A DNA stretch of 64,000 nucleotides from Tranquillimonas alkanivorans (GTDB taxonomy: Bacteria; Pseudomonadota; Alphaproteobacteria; Rhodobacterales; Rhodobacteraceae), in the NCBI RefSeq assembly GCF_900115595.1, contig NZ_FOXA01000007.1, positions 124,001 to 188,000 on the forward strand, in the 5' to 3' direction. Of this stretch, positions 29,746 to 38,424 are shown in pieces. The translations under genes were made by a program, and so were the position numbers. The notes beneath the pieces were generated by a model, which had not been told where the DNA came from, made no database searches, and saw nothing but the letters and a program-made list of their open reading frames with translations. Positions within the stretch are counted from its first letter, which is position 1, and the number at the start of each line of letters is the position of its first letter.

Positions 29746-30570
29746 CTATTGCTGCTGCGACTGCGCGGCCTCGGCCACGTCGACCGAGACGTCGAGCCGT
29801 TCCTCGCCCACGCCCTGCGCGAGGCCGCGAATGGGGGCGGCGAGTTGCGCGTCGTGGCCGGAGCCAAGCCGGATATAGCGAGCGTCGGGGCAGCAGCGGT
29901 TGGCGGGGTCGAAGCCCACCCAGCCCAGTTCGGGGACGTGGATCTCGGCCCAGGCGTGGCTGGCCTCGCCCATCGGCTCGTCGCCCACGAAGAGGTAGCC
30001 GGTGACGTAGCGGGCGGGCATGTCGGCGGCGATGGCCGCGCCGATCAGGGCGTGCGCGTGGTCCTGGCAGACGCCCTTGCCCAGCGACAGCGCCTCGGCC
30101 GCGCTGGTATGGGCGTGCGTTTCGCCCGGGACATAGGCGATGGCCTCGGCCACGGCGCGCGACAGCCGGTGCGCGCGGTCCAGCGGGTCGCCATCGGCGC
30201 CGGCGAGCGCGTCGGCCGAAAGCTCGCGCAGGCCGGTGTCCGGATGCGTGGCGCGGGTCGTGCGCAGGTAGGCGGTCGGCGGCACCGTTTCGCGGTGACC
30301 GCGCAGCACGCCGGCCAAATCCTGCGTCTCGACCTCGCCCGTGACCTCGACCAGCACCTCCTCGACCGGGCCCAGCATCGACACCGTCTCGATCCGGTCG
30401 CCCGCGCCGTCGCGGAAGGTCGCGCCGGTCCAGGCACCGGGGACGCTGATGTTCCACCAGATCGTCTGCTGCCCCTCGAAGACAGAGGGCGTCAGCCGGT
30501 GGCTCTGAACCACGGCGCGGCGCGGCGGCGCGTAGCGGTAGGTCGTAGTGTGACGGACCGTCAGCCTCAT
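29746..30570 (-). CDS. Transglutaminase-like cysteine protein
   Basis: A 274-residue cytosolic protein with an N-terminal beta-rich domain (MRLTVRHTTTYRYAPP) and a C-terminal transglutaminase/peptidase core. The triad is visible: Cys in GKGVCQDHAHALIG, His in GEASHAWAEI and Asp in GWVGFDPANR. It is the last gene of a three-gene operon with alpha-E and ATP-grasp proteins; its start overlaps the alpha-E stop (ATGA). In this context it is more likely a peptidase or amide-forming enzyme acting on a ligase product than a protein cross-linker. Confidence 0.9.
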   Translation of the reverse strand: MRLTVRHTTTYRYAPPRRAVVQSHRLTPSVFEGQQTIWWNISVPGAWTGATFRDGAGDRIETVSMLGPVEEVLVEVTGEVETQDLAGVLRGHRETVPPTAYLRTTRATHPDTGLRELSADALAGADGDPLDRAHRLSRAVAEAIAYVPGETHAHTSAAEALSLGKGVCQDHAHALIGAAIAADMPARYVTGYLFVGDEPMGEASHAWAEIHVPELGWVGFDPANRCCPDARYIRLGSGHDAQLAAPIRGLAQGVGEERLDVSVDVAEAAQSQQQ

Positions 30571-31520
30571 CGCGTCTCTCCGCTCAGGTAGGTCTCGTGC
30601 ACCACCTCGGACAACGCCGACACATCGCGGACGAAGCGGGTCAGGAATTCGTGCAGGCCCTCGTCGAAAATGTCCTCGGGCGTGAGCTCGGCCATTTCGC
30701 CCAAAAGCATGCGCGCCCGCGTCTGCGCGCTCGTCGCCTTGCCGTAAGCGCGTGCCAGGCGGTCGAGGTGGTGGTTCACGCCCTCGACCGCCGTCAGAAG
30801 CGAGCGCGGCGAGGCGCGGTTGAGCACCAGGAAGTCGACGATCTTGGGCGGCGTAATCTCGCCCCCGTAGGCCCAGTTGAAGGCACGGTGGGCGCTGAGC
30901 GCGCGCAGAAGCGTGCGCCACTGGTAATTGTCGAGCCCCGAGCCAACGAAGGTCACGTGCGGCAGCAGCACGAAGTACTTCGTGTCAAGAAGCCGCGCCG
31001 TGCTGTCGGCCCGTTCCAGGAAATGGCCGATATTGGTGAAGTCGTAGCCGTCGTTGCGCAACTGCGTGCCCATGGCCGCGCCGCGCACCAGCGATGCGGT
31101 GCGCAGCGTCCAGTCCACCAGGTCGCTGGTGCCGAGTTTCGAGCGTTCGGTGCGTCCGAATTCGCGCACCTCGGCCCAGGCGGTGTTGAGCGCGTCCCAG
31201 ACCTGGCTTGTCAGCGCCGTACGGACGATGCGCCCGTTCTCGCGCGCCTTCTCGATGCAGGCGGTGACCGAGGACGGATTGTCGCGGTCGAAGAACAGCC
31301 AGGTTTCGACGTTGCGCTGCACCGCCTCGCCGTACTTGGCGCGGAAGGCGTCCGAGGTGCCGCTGGCGTGCAGGATCGATTCCCACTCGTTGCGGTAACC
31401 GCCGCCGGTGTTGGGGATCAGCGCGTTGCGTGCGCCGACCTCGAGCAGGCGGGCGTTGGTCTCGGCCCGCTCGATGTAGCGGGCGGTCCAGAACAGGTTG
31501 GCGGCGGTCCGGCTCAGCAT
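30567..31520 (-). CDS. Alpha-E domain protein (DUF403)
   Basis: A 317-residue all-helical protein starting MLSRTAANLFWTARYIERA, the usual opening of the family, with further conserved GHFLERADSTARLLDTKYF and DFLVLNRASPRSLL. Alpha-E proteins are found almost only beside circularly permuted ATP-grasp ligases and transglutaminase-like proteins. No catalytic residues are defined. Its start and stop overlap both neighbours (TGATG upstream, ATGA downstream), so the three are made in fixed ratio. Confidence 0.93.
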   Translation of the reverse strand: MLSRTAANLFWTARYIERAETNARLLEVGARNALIPNTGGGYRNEWESILHASGTSDAFRAKYGEAVQRNVETWLFFDRDNPSSVTACIEKARENGRIVRTALTSQVWDALNTAWAEVREFGRTERSKLGTSDLVDWTLRTASLVRGAAMGTQLRNDGYDFTNIGHFLERADSTARLLDTKYFVLLPHVTFVGSGLDNYQWRTLLRALSAHRAFNWAYGGEITPPKIVDFLVLNRASPRSLLTAVEGVNHHLDRLARAYGKATSAQTRARMLLGEMAELTPEDIFDEGLHEFLTRFVRDVSALSEVVHETYLSGETR

Positions 31521-32950
31521 CACTCGTCCACCACCCAGGTATCCTTGACCCCGCCGCCCTGCGACGAGTTCACCACCAGCGAGCCCTCGGTCAGCGCCAC
31601 GCGCGTCAGCCCGCCGGGGACAAGCTCGACCGTTTCGCCCACCAGGCAATAGGGCCGCAGGTCCACGTGGCGCGGCGCGACGCCCTCTTCCACGAAGGTC
31701 GGCGTGGTCGACAGCGCCAGCGTGGGCTGCGCGATGTAGTTGTCGGGATCGGCCTTGATCTTCTCGGCGAAGGCGGCGACCTGCTCCTGCGTGGCCTTGG
31801 GGCCCACGAGCATGCCGTAGCCGCCCGAGCCGTGCACCTCTTTCACCACCAGCTCGGACAGGTTGTCGAGCACGTAGGCGCAATCGTCGGATTTCGCGCA
31901 CTGCCAGGTGGGCACGTTGTTCAGAATCGGTTCCTCGCCCAGGTAGAAGCGCACCATCTCGGGGACGTAGGTATAGATCGCCTTGTCGTCCGCGACGCCC
32001 GCACCGGGCGCGCTGGCGATGGTCACCCCGCCCGAGCGATAGACGTTCATCAGCCCCGGCACGCCGAGCATCGAGTCCGGGCGAAAGCACAGCGGGTCAA
32101 TGAAGGCGTCGTCGATCCGGCGATAGATCACATCCACGCGCTTCGGCCCCTCGGTCGTGCGCATCCAGCAATAATCGCCCTCGACGAACAGGTCCTGCCC
32201 CTCGACCAGCTCGACACCCATCTGGTCGGCGAGGAAGGAGTGCTCGTAATAGGCCGAGTTGAAGTGGCCGGGCGTCAGGATCGCGACGCGCGGCTCGCCC
32301 TGGCACTTGGCGGGCGCGACCGAGGCCAGCGTGCGCTTGAGCAGCGCCGGGTACGTCTCAACCGGGAGGATGCGCTTCTGCTGGAAGAGATGCGGGAACA
32401 TCCGCATCATGATCTCACGGTTCTCCAGCATGTAGGACACGCCCGAGGGCGTGCGGCAGTTGTCTTCGAGCACGAAGAACTCGTCCGGCCCCGTGCGCAC
32501 CAAGTCCACGCCCACGATGTGAGAATAGACGCCCTTGGGGGGCGTGATGCCGGCGACCGCCGTCTCGTATGCCTCGTTGCAATAAACCAGCCGCGCCGGG
32601 ATGCGGCCGGCCTTCACGATCTCGCCCCGGCCATAGACGTCGACGAGGAAGGCGTTCAGCGCGCGGGCGCGTTGCTTGATGCCGTTTTCCAGCCGCCGCC
32701 ATTCGTCGGCGCCGAAGACGCGCGGGAACATGTCGAAGGGGATCAGCCGGTCCGGCGATCCGCCCTCGCCGTAGACGGCGAAGGTGATGCCGATGCGGCG
32801 GAACAGCGCCTCGGCTTCGGATTGCTTGAGGCTGCGCAGTTCTTCGGGCATGGCCGCCGCCCAGCCGTCGAGCCCGCCATAGGGCGGGCGGACGGCGCCG
32901 GTGGCATCGAACATCTCGTTGAAAAAGGGCGGTGTGTTTCCGTCGCTCAT
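31520..32950 (-). CDS. Circularly permuted ATP-grasp peptide ligase-like protein
   Basis: A 476-residue protein of the permuted ATP-grasp type (DUF404/407), first gene of the operon. Recognisable stretches are FPRVFGADEWRRLENGIKQR, VGVDLVRTGPDEFFVLEDN, ILTPGHFNSAYYEHSFLADQ and the ATP-binding VVKEVHGSGGYGMLVGPKA near residue 370. ATP-grasp enzymes make amide bonds through acyl phosphates; this group is thought to build a small peptide or peptide tag processed by the transglutaminase-like partner, but no product is known. Confidence 0.92.
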   Translation of the reverse strand: MSDGNTPPFFNEMFDATGAVRPPYGGLDGWAAAMPEELRSLKQSEAEALFRRIGITFAVYGEGGSPDRLIPFDMFPRVFGADEWRRLENGIKQRARALNAFLVDVYGRGEIVKAGRIPARLVYCNEAYETAVAGITPPKGVYSHIVGVDLVRTGPDEFFVLEDNCRTPSGVSYMLENREIMMRMFPHLFQQKRILPVETYPALLKRTLASVAPAKCQGEPRVAILTPGHFNSAYYEHSFLADQMGVELVEGQDLFVEGDYCWMRTTEGPKRVDVIYRRIDDAFIDPLCFRPDSMLGVPGLMNVYRSGGVTIASAPGAGVADDKAIYTYVPEMVRFYLGEEPILNNVPTWQCAKSDDCAYVLDNLSELVVKEVHGSGGYGMLVGPKATQEQVAAFAEKIKADPDNYIAQPTLALSTTPTFVEEGVAPRHVDLRPYCLVGETVELVPGGLTRVALTEGSLVVNSSQGGGVKDTWVVDE

Positions 32951-33066
32951 GAGCCGAGGATAGGCCGCGGCGTTAACGATTGGGAAGCCCCGTGTTCCGG
33001 CACCGGGCCGGGGCCGGGCGCCGCGCGCCGGAAATCCGTGCGCGACGCCCGTTTATTGGGCGGTGT

Positions 33067-33519
33067 TCAGGCGGCCTTCGCCTCGGCCTCCATCCACGCC
33101 TTGTGGCTGCGCTCGTCCTCGAGCGCTCGGGCGAAGATGGCCCGGTCCTCGACCGGCACCGCCGTGTTGTCGCAGCCCCGCTCATAGGCGGTGACGGTGT
33201 CGGTTTCGTTGGTGCTCATCGCCTTGAGGATGGCGCCGTCGCCACCCGCCATGTCAGCGAGCTGCACCTCGCCTGTGGTCAGCATGGACTTGGCGTCGGG
33301 CTCCTGCGGGACGTTCGCACCGACCCGCGCGGCCAGCCGCGTGAGCTCGTCCAGGTGCCGTTCGTGGTCGGACTTGAACTGGCTCACCCGTTCCTTGCGG
33401 GCGGGCGAGTCCAGCCTGGCGATCACCTCGTCATAGGCGGCGATCGCATCCCGTTCGAGCAGGATGAAGTTCTCGACCAGGTCCTTGATGTCGGTCGATG
33501 TTCCAACGGTGGTAACCAT
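33067..33519 (-). CDS. Ferritin-like / DUF2383-type four-helix protein
   Basis: A 150-residue helical protein with carboxylate/His pairs typical of ferritin-like folds: FILLERDAIAAYDEVIARL, KSDHERHLDEL, ETDTVTAYERG and LEDERSHKAWME. These could bind a di-metal centre. It lies 36 bases downstream of the manganese catalase gene on the same strand and probably shares its promoter, which points to peroxide or general stress. A gaaaggagga ribosome site precedes the ATG. Confidence 0.82.
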   Translation of the reverse strand: MVTTVGTSTDIKDLVENFILLERDAIAAYDEVIARLDSPARKERVSQFKSDHERHLDELTRLAARVGANVPQEPDAKSMLTTGEVQLADMAGGDGAILKAMSTNETDTVTAYERGCDNTAVPVEDRAIFARALEDERSHKAWMEAEAKAA

Positions 33520-33555
33520 GTCCGTCCTCCTTTCGAATGGCTGCGGGCAGATGTC

Positions 33556-34380
33556 TTACATCTGCTCCTTCTGGGCGCCGGATCCCGGCTTGGCCTTGCC
33601 CAGGTCTGGCTTCTGGCCCAGCGGATCGGGCTTCTCGCGGATGGTGAATTCCGAGCGGCCGTCGAGCGACTTGCCGCTGGTCCAGCGCCCCTCGGGGGTG
33701 GGCTCGTCAAGCGAGGTGTTGAGGAAGTAGTAGGAATGCTCGGTGTTCTCGTGCGCCTCGGGCGTCGAGTTGGGAACCGGAAGCTGCGCCTCCATGCCGC
33801 CGAGTTCCTCGATCACCGCCATCCACTGCTGCTGGTGCATCGTGTCGCGCGCGATCAGGAAGGACAGCATGTCCTTCATGCCCGGGTCGTCGGTCATGTT
33901 GTAAAGCCGGCTGGCCAGAACGCGCCCGCCGCCCTCGGCCGTGGCGTTGGCCATCATGTCGGCGGCCAGGTTGCCGGTGGCGTAGACGTGGCTCATGTCG
34001 AAGGGCACGCCGTTGGAGTTGACCGGCATCGCCGACAGCCCCGACGACAGGACGTGACGCGGGTTCATGCCGCCCAGGATGGCGTGCACGACGGGGTCCT
34101 TGGCGGCGTCCTCGGTCACCTCGACCGGCGCGCCCTCGAGGTTCAGGGCGACGGCGTGGCCCAGGAACTCGATATGGCTGAGTTCTTCGGTCGCCGTCAT
34201 CATCAGCATGTCGCGGTACTTCGGATTGCCGCGCGCGCCCATCGCCTGGAAGAAATACTGCATCGCGACGCGGATCTCGCCCTCGATCCCGCCGATGGCC
34301 TGCTGCAGGTACTTCGCGAAGGCCGGGTTCGGTTTGTCGCAGCGCACTTCGTACTGCAGCTTCGAGGAATGGTGGAACAT
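33556..34380 (-). CDS. Manganese catalase
   Basis: A 274-residue non-haem catalase. Dimanganese ligands are readable in IGGIEGEIRVAMQYFFQA, MTATEELSHIEFLG and LIARDTMHQQQWMAVIEE. The C-terminal tail after residue 215 is polar and disordered-looking, as in KatN-type enzymes. It removes hydrogen peroxide without haem, so complementing KatG in this window. A candidate EcfG promoter stands upstream, which fits the general stress regulon where such enzymes often belong. Confidence 0.95.
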   Translation of the reverse strand: MFHHSSKLQYEVRCDKPNPAFAKYLQQAIGGIEGEIRVAMQYFFQAMGARGNPKYRDMLMMTATEELSHIEFLGHAVALNLEGAPVEVTEDAAKDPVVHAILGGMNPRHVLSSGLSAMPVNSNGVPFDMSHVYATGNLAADMMANATAEGGGRVLASRLYNMTDDPGMKDMLSFLIARDTMHQQQWMAVIEELGGMEAQLPVPNSTPEAHENTEHSYYFLNTSLDEPTPEGRWTSGKSLDGRSEFTIREKPDPLGQKPDLGKAKPGSGAQKEQM

Positions 34381-34431
34381 GTGATCGTCTCCTTGTGAAA
34401 CCGTTACTGTCTTGCGTCCCCACGCCCCGCC

Positions 34432-34456
34432 AACCGGCCACCCCCCTCCGTGTTCC
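34432..34456 (-). promoter_or_regulatory. Candidate EcfG (general stress sigma) promoter
   Basis: On the minus strand GGAAC (34456-34452), 16 bases, GGTT (34435-34432). This matches the alphaproteobacterial EcfG pattern GGAAC-N16/17-CGTT with one mismatch in the -10. It would start transcripts about 45 bases before the manganese catalase ATG. The rest of the gap to 34564 shows no gene. Confidence 0.5.
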
Positions 34457-34564
34457 CGCCGCCTGATCACGTTTTGCGCCGCCGCGGCGTCGTGGCGCGG
34501 GGCGGTGAACCGCAAGCGTCTGAGCGCGTTGGGAATGCCGCTTTCACGCCCTAGGTTACGCCAC

Positions 34565-35587
34565 ATGACCGAGCCGCTTCTGACCTTCACCGACCGCGGG
34601 ATCTGCTGCCCCAAGGGCGGCTTCCACATCGATCCGTGGCGACCGGTGGACCGCGCGCTCGTCACCCATGGCCACGCCGACCACGCCCGCCCCGGGCATC
34701 GCCGTTACCTCGCCACCCGCGCCGCCGCGCCGGGGATGCGCCACCGGCTGGGCGACATCGACGTCGAGACGGTGGAGTACGGCGAGGTGCGCGAGATCGG
34801 GGGCGTGCGGGTGTCTTATCACCCGGCGGGCCACGTGCCGGGCTCGGCCCAGATCCGGGTGGAGCACCGGGGCGAGGTCTGGGTCGTCTCTGGCGATTAC
34901 AAGGTCGAGCCCGACGGCCTGTCCGAGCCGTTCGAGCCGCTGCGCTGCCACGCCTTCATCTCGGAATGCACCTTCGGCCTGCCGGTCTTCAAATGGCAAC
35001 CGCAGGCCGAGGTGGCGAGCGAGATCAACGGCTGGTGGGCGAAGAACAAGGCCGAGGGGCGGGTGTCGGTGCTGGGGGCCTATGCGCTCGGCAAGGCGCA
35101 GCGCATCCTCGCTGCCGTCGATCCCGACATCGGTCCCATCCTCACCCATGGCGCGGTCGAGAACACGAACGAGGTGCTGCGCGCGCAGGGCGTCGCGCTG
35201 CCCGACACCATCCGCGTGACGCCGGAGCTCGATGCGAAGGCGCATCCCGGCGCGTTGGTGCTGGCCACGCCTTCGGCGCTCGGCACGCCGTGGATGAGGC
35301 GCTTCGGCCCCGCCTCGACCGGCTTCGCCAGCGGCTGGATGGCGCTGCGCGGCGTGCGGCGCAGGCGGGCGGCCGACCGGGGCTTCGTCATGTCCGACCA
35401 CGCCGACTGGGAGGGGCTGAATGCCGCCATCCGCGACACCGGGGCCGAGCGCGTCTTCGTCACCCACGGCTACACCTCGATCTTCTGCCGCTGGCTCTCC
35501 GAGCAGGGCTTCGATGCGCAGGTGGTCGAAACCGCATGGGAGGGCGAGAGCCTGGACACCGCCGACGAGGGGGAGGTCGAGGGGTGA
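34565..35587 (+). CDS. Ligase-associated DNA exonuclease (beta-lactamase fold)
   Basis: A 340-residue metallo-beta-lactamase/beta-CASP-type nuclease. Metal motifs: LVTHGHADHARPGH (near residue 32), VSGDYK (near 113), VMSDHADW (near 278) and VFVTHGYTSIF (near 298). The opening LTFTDRGICCPKGGFHIDPW is typical of the exonuclease found beside bacterial ATP-dependent DNA ligases in a repair cassette. The ligase follows at 35771 on the same strand. The usual Lhr-type helicase and PdeM phosphoesterase of that cassette are not next to it. Confidence 0.9.
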   Translation: MTEPLLTFTDRGICCPKGGFHIDPWRPVDRALVTHGHADHARPGHRRYLATRAAAPGMRHRLGDIDVETVEYGEVREIGGVRVSYHPAGHVPGSAQIRVEHRGEVWVVSGDYKVEPDGLSEPFEPLRCHAFISECTFGLPVFKWQPQAEVASEINGWWAKNKAEGRVSVLGAYALGKAQRILAAVDPDIGPILTHGAVENTNEVLRAQGVALPDTIRVTPELDAKAHPGALVLATPSALGTPWMRRFGPASTGFASGWMALRGVRRRRAADRGFVMSDHADWEGLNAAIRDTGAERVFVTHGYTSIFCRWLSEQGFDAQVVETAWEGESLDTADEGEVEG

Positions 35588-35659
35588 GCGGCGTCTCCAC
35601 GACTGGCAAGCACACGTTGCGGAAGAACGGCGAGCAGAGGGCAGCGGCCGCCCGTGGTG

Positions 35660-35728
35660 GGCGCGGAAGCGCCCGCCTTGGGGGCGGGCGGGCGCTGCCC
35701 GGCGGTTCCCGCCGGGCGGAACAGCGGG
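35660..35728. repeat. GC-rich dispersed repeat, partial copy
   Basis: Shares the core of the 14474 and 14691 elements (aagcgcccgcc, then a gggggcgg-type block and gggcgctgcccgg), followed by its own hairpin ggcggttcccgccgggcgg. It separates the exonuclease and ligase genes and may end or slow transcription between them. Confidence 0.7.
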
Positions 35729-35770
35729 AGGGGCGCGCTCCATTTCCGGCACTCGGCGAACGGTAACCCC

Positions 35771-37363
35771 ATGAAACGCTTCGCCAACCTCTTCACCCGG
35801 CTCGACCAGACCACCAAGACAAGCCTCAAGGTCGCCGCCCTCTCGGACTATTTCCGCGAGGCGCCCGAGGACGACCGGCTGTGGACCATCGCGCTGCTCT
35901 CGGGCCGCCGGCCCAAGCGCACCGTCACCACAACGCGCCTGCGCGAATGGGCCGCCGAGCGCGCCGGTATCCCGCTGTGGCTGTTCGAGGAGAGTTATCC
36001 GATCGTCGGCGACCTCGCCGAGACCATTGCGCTGGTCCTGCCCGACGCCGAGGAGGAAAGCGACCGATCCCTCACGCACTGGATCAGTCACATCAAGAGC
36101 CTGTCGCAACACGCTGAAGAGGAACGGAAACGGCAGGTTCTCGAGGCGTGGAACCAGATGGGCAAGACCGAGCGCTTCGTGTTCAACAAGCTGATCACCG
36201 GCGGCTTCCGGATGGGCGTCAGCCAAAAGCTGATGACCCGCGCGCTGAGCCAGGCGACCGGCGTCGAGGAGCCCGACCTCGCCCACCGCCTGATGGGCGA
36301 CTGGAGCCCCGAGACGACCTCGTACCGCGCGCTGATCCTGGAGCACGACCCGTCAGCCGACCTGTCGAAGCCCTATCCGTTCTACCTCGCCTATCAGCTC
36401 GACGAAGGACCGTGGGAGCTGGGCGACCCGGCGGAATGGGCGGCCGAGCGCAAGTGGGACGGCATCCGCGGCCAGTTGATCCTGCGCGGCGGCGACCACT
36501 ACCTCTGGTCCCGCGGGGAGGAGCTGATGACCGACCGCTTCCCCGAACTGGCCGTGCTGAAGGACTTCCTGCCGATGGGCACCGTGATCGACGGCGAGGT
36601 GCTGGCGTGGACGCAGGACGCCCCGCTGCCGTTCGCCCAGCTTCAGAAGCGCATCGGGCGCAAGACGGTGCCGAAGAAGCTGCTGGCGGAGGCGCCCGTG
36701 ATCCTGAAGGCCTATGACCTGCTGGAGCACGAGGGCGAGGATGTCCGAAGCATCCCCTTCGCCGAGCGCCGCAACCTTCTGGAAACGCTCGTGGAACGGG
36801 CCCCGCCCGAGGCTCCTGTGCGGCTCTCCCCGCTTGTGCCGTTCGACCACTGGGATGCGCTCGCCGCCGAGCGCGAGCGCTCCCGCGACCTGCAGGCCGA
36901 GGGCGTCATGCTCAAGCGACTCGACAGCCCCTACCGCGACGGGCGCAGGAAGGGCGACTGGTGGAAGTGGAAGGTGGACCCGCTGACCGTGGACGCGGTG
37001 CTGATCTATGCCCAGCAGGGCCACGGACGCCGCGCCAACCTTTTCACCGACTTCACCTTCGCCGTGTGGTCGGGCAACGAACTCGTCCCCTTCACCAAGG
37101 CCTATTCCGGCCTGACCGACGCCGAGTTCCGCCGCATCACGGCCTGGGTGCGGAAGAACACGCTGGAACGATACGGCCCCGTGCGCGCTGTGAAACCGGA
37201 ACACGTCTTCGAGATCGCCTTCGAAGGCATACAGGAAAGCCCGCGCCACAAATCCGGTGTCGCCCTGCGCTTCCCGCGCATGGCAAGATGGCGTCACGAC
37301 AAGCCGGCGCAGGAAGCGAACACGTTGAACGACCTGAGGGAGATGCTCGCCGCCTATGGATGA
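35771..37363 (+). CDS. ATP-dependent DNA ligase (repair type)
   Basis: A 530-residue eukaryote-like ligase. The N-terminal alpha-helical DNA-binding domain covers about residues 1-200. The adenylation domain carries the nucleotidyl lysine Lys228 in AERKWDGIRG, followed by DGEVLAW and AEGVMLKRLDSPY; motif KGDWWKWKVDP leads into the OB domain. This bacterial group joins breaks in repair together with the exonuclease upstream. The last eight bases overlap the next gene. Confidence 0.95.
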   Translation: MKRFANLFTRLDQTTKTSLKVAALSDYFREAPEDDRLWTIALLSGRRPKRTVTTTRLREWAAERAGIPLWLFEESYPIVGDLAETIALVLPDAEEESDRSLTHWISHIKSLSQHAEEERKRQVLEAWNQMGKTERFVFNKLITGGFRMGVSQKLMTRALSQATGVEEPDLAHRLMGDWSPETTSYRALILEHDPSADLSKPYPFYLAYQLDEGPWELGDPAEWAAERKWDGIRGQLILRGGDHYLWSRGEELMTDRFPELAVLKDFLPMGTVIDGEVLAWTQDAPLPFAQLQKRIGRKTVPKKLLAEAPVILKAYDLLEHEGEDVRSIPFAERRNLLETLVERAPPEAPVRLSPLVPFDHWDALAAERERSRDLQAEGVMLKRLDSPYRDGRRKGDWWKWKVDPLTVDAVLIYAQQGHGRRANLFTDFTFAVWSGNELVPFTKAYSGLTDAEFRRITAWVRKNTLERYGPVRAVKPEHVFEIAFEGIQESPRHKSGVALRFPRMARWRHDKPAQEANTLNDLREMLAAYG

Positions 37364-38291
37364 CCCCGACGATATCGCTGCAGCCACGCCCGAGCGCACG
37401 CCCGACACGACCGAGCGCCGTCCCATCGGCCACCACCCCGTGCCGGTGCCCAAGAAGCCCTCGATCCAGCCGCCGCCCGGCGCGTGTGACGCGCATTTCC
37501 ACATGCTGGGCGGCCCCGCCGAGTTCCCGCTCGACGACGACCGGCCCGAGGACCCGGCCCCCGACATGGGGTTTGACGACTGGATGGCGCTGTTTCACGA
37601 ACATCTCGACATTCTCGGCATCACTCGCGGCGTCGTCGTGCAGTCGATGATCCACGGCACCGACAACGCCGTGACCGCCGAGACGCTGCGCCGCCTGGGG
37701 CCCGAGTTCCGGGGCGTGGCGCTGGTTCCCGACGAGGTCAGCGCCGGCACGCTCGACCGGCTGGCGCATGCCCGGATCAAGGGCGTGCGGCTGAACTACG
37801 TGCACGGCGGCGTGCTCAGCTGGGCGGGCGCGCAGAACCTCGCCCCGATGCTGGCCGACCGCGACATGCACGTCGAGATGCTGCTGCATGCCCACGAGCA
37901 CATGGGCGAGGTCGCTGACACGATCGACCGCATGGCCGTCCCCGTCGTCTTCGACCACATGGGCTGGCCGGATCTCGCCGCCGGACCGGACGAGCCCGGC
38001 TTCGCGGCCCTGCGCCGGCTGCTGGAAGACGGCCGCGCCTGGGTGAAGCTGTCGGGCGTCTACCGCTTCTGCGCCGATCCCTATGACCAGGCCGACGAGA
38101 TGATCGCCGCGCTGGTCGCGGCGAACCCCGAGCGGTGCCTGTGGGGGTCGGACTGGCCGCACATCCTGCTCGACGGGCTGCCGATGCCGGATGCGGGTCA
38201 CCTTCTCGACGCGTTCTACCGCGCCGTGCCGCGGGCCGAGGACCGCCAGCGCATCCTGGTGGACAACCCCGCCAAGCTGTACGGCTTCTAG
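37356..38291 (+). CDS. Amidohydrolase, 2-pyrone-4,6-dicarboxylate hydrolase-like
   Basis: A 311-residue TIM-barrel metal hydrolase. The metal motif is CDAHFHMLG (near residue 46); later conserved parts are HAHEHMGEVADTIDRM, VFDHMGWPD and WGSDWPH with the active-site Asp. The best-known relative, LigI, opens the PDC ring in lignin breakdown, but no other aromatic degradation gene is near, so a general lactonase or amidohydrolase role is equally open. It overlaps the ligase gene by eight bases, so it may be co-expressed with repair genes without a functional link. The first 40 residues are Pro-rich and likely flexible. Confidence 0.85.
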   Translation: MDDPDDIAAATPERTPDTTERRPIGHHPVPVPKKPSIQPPPGACDAHFHMLGGPAEFPLDDDRPEDPAPDMGFDDWMALFHEHLDILGITRGVVVQSMIHGTDNAVTAETLRRLGPEFRGVALVPDEVSAGTLDRLAHARIKGVRLNYVHGGVLSWAGAQNLAPMLADRDMHVEMLLHAHEHMGEVADTIDRMAVPVVFDHMGWPDLAAGPDEPGFAALRRLLEDGRAWVKLSGVYRFCADPYDQADEMIAALVAANPERCLWGSDWPHILLDGLPMPDAGHLLDAFYRAVPRAEDRQRILVDNPAKLYGF

Positions 38292-38424
38292 GCCGGGGGC
38301 TCCCCGGTCCTGCCGTCCCTCGTCGCCCCGAAAAGCGACGGCAGGAGCGACGAGGCGTCGCCCGCCTTGCGCCGCCGGCCCGCGCAACCTTATGTCAGGG
38401 GCGACAGCAACAACGAGGTATCCC

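Noticed and set aside
38304-38344. Terminator after the amidohydrolase gene
   Set aside because: Competing short stems (ctgccgtc/gacggcag and cgtcgc/gcgacg) are present but share an arm and lack a U-run, so no clear terminator can be called.
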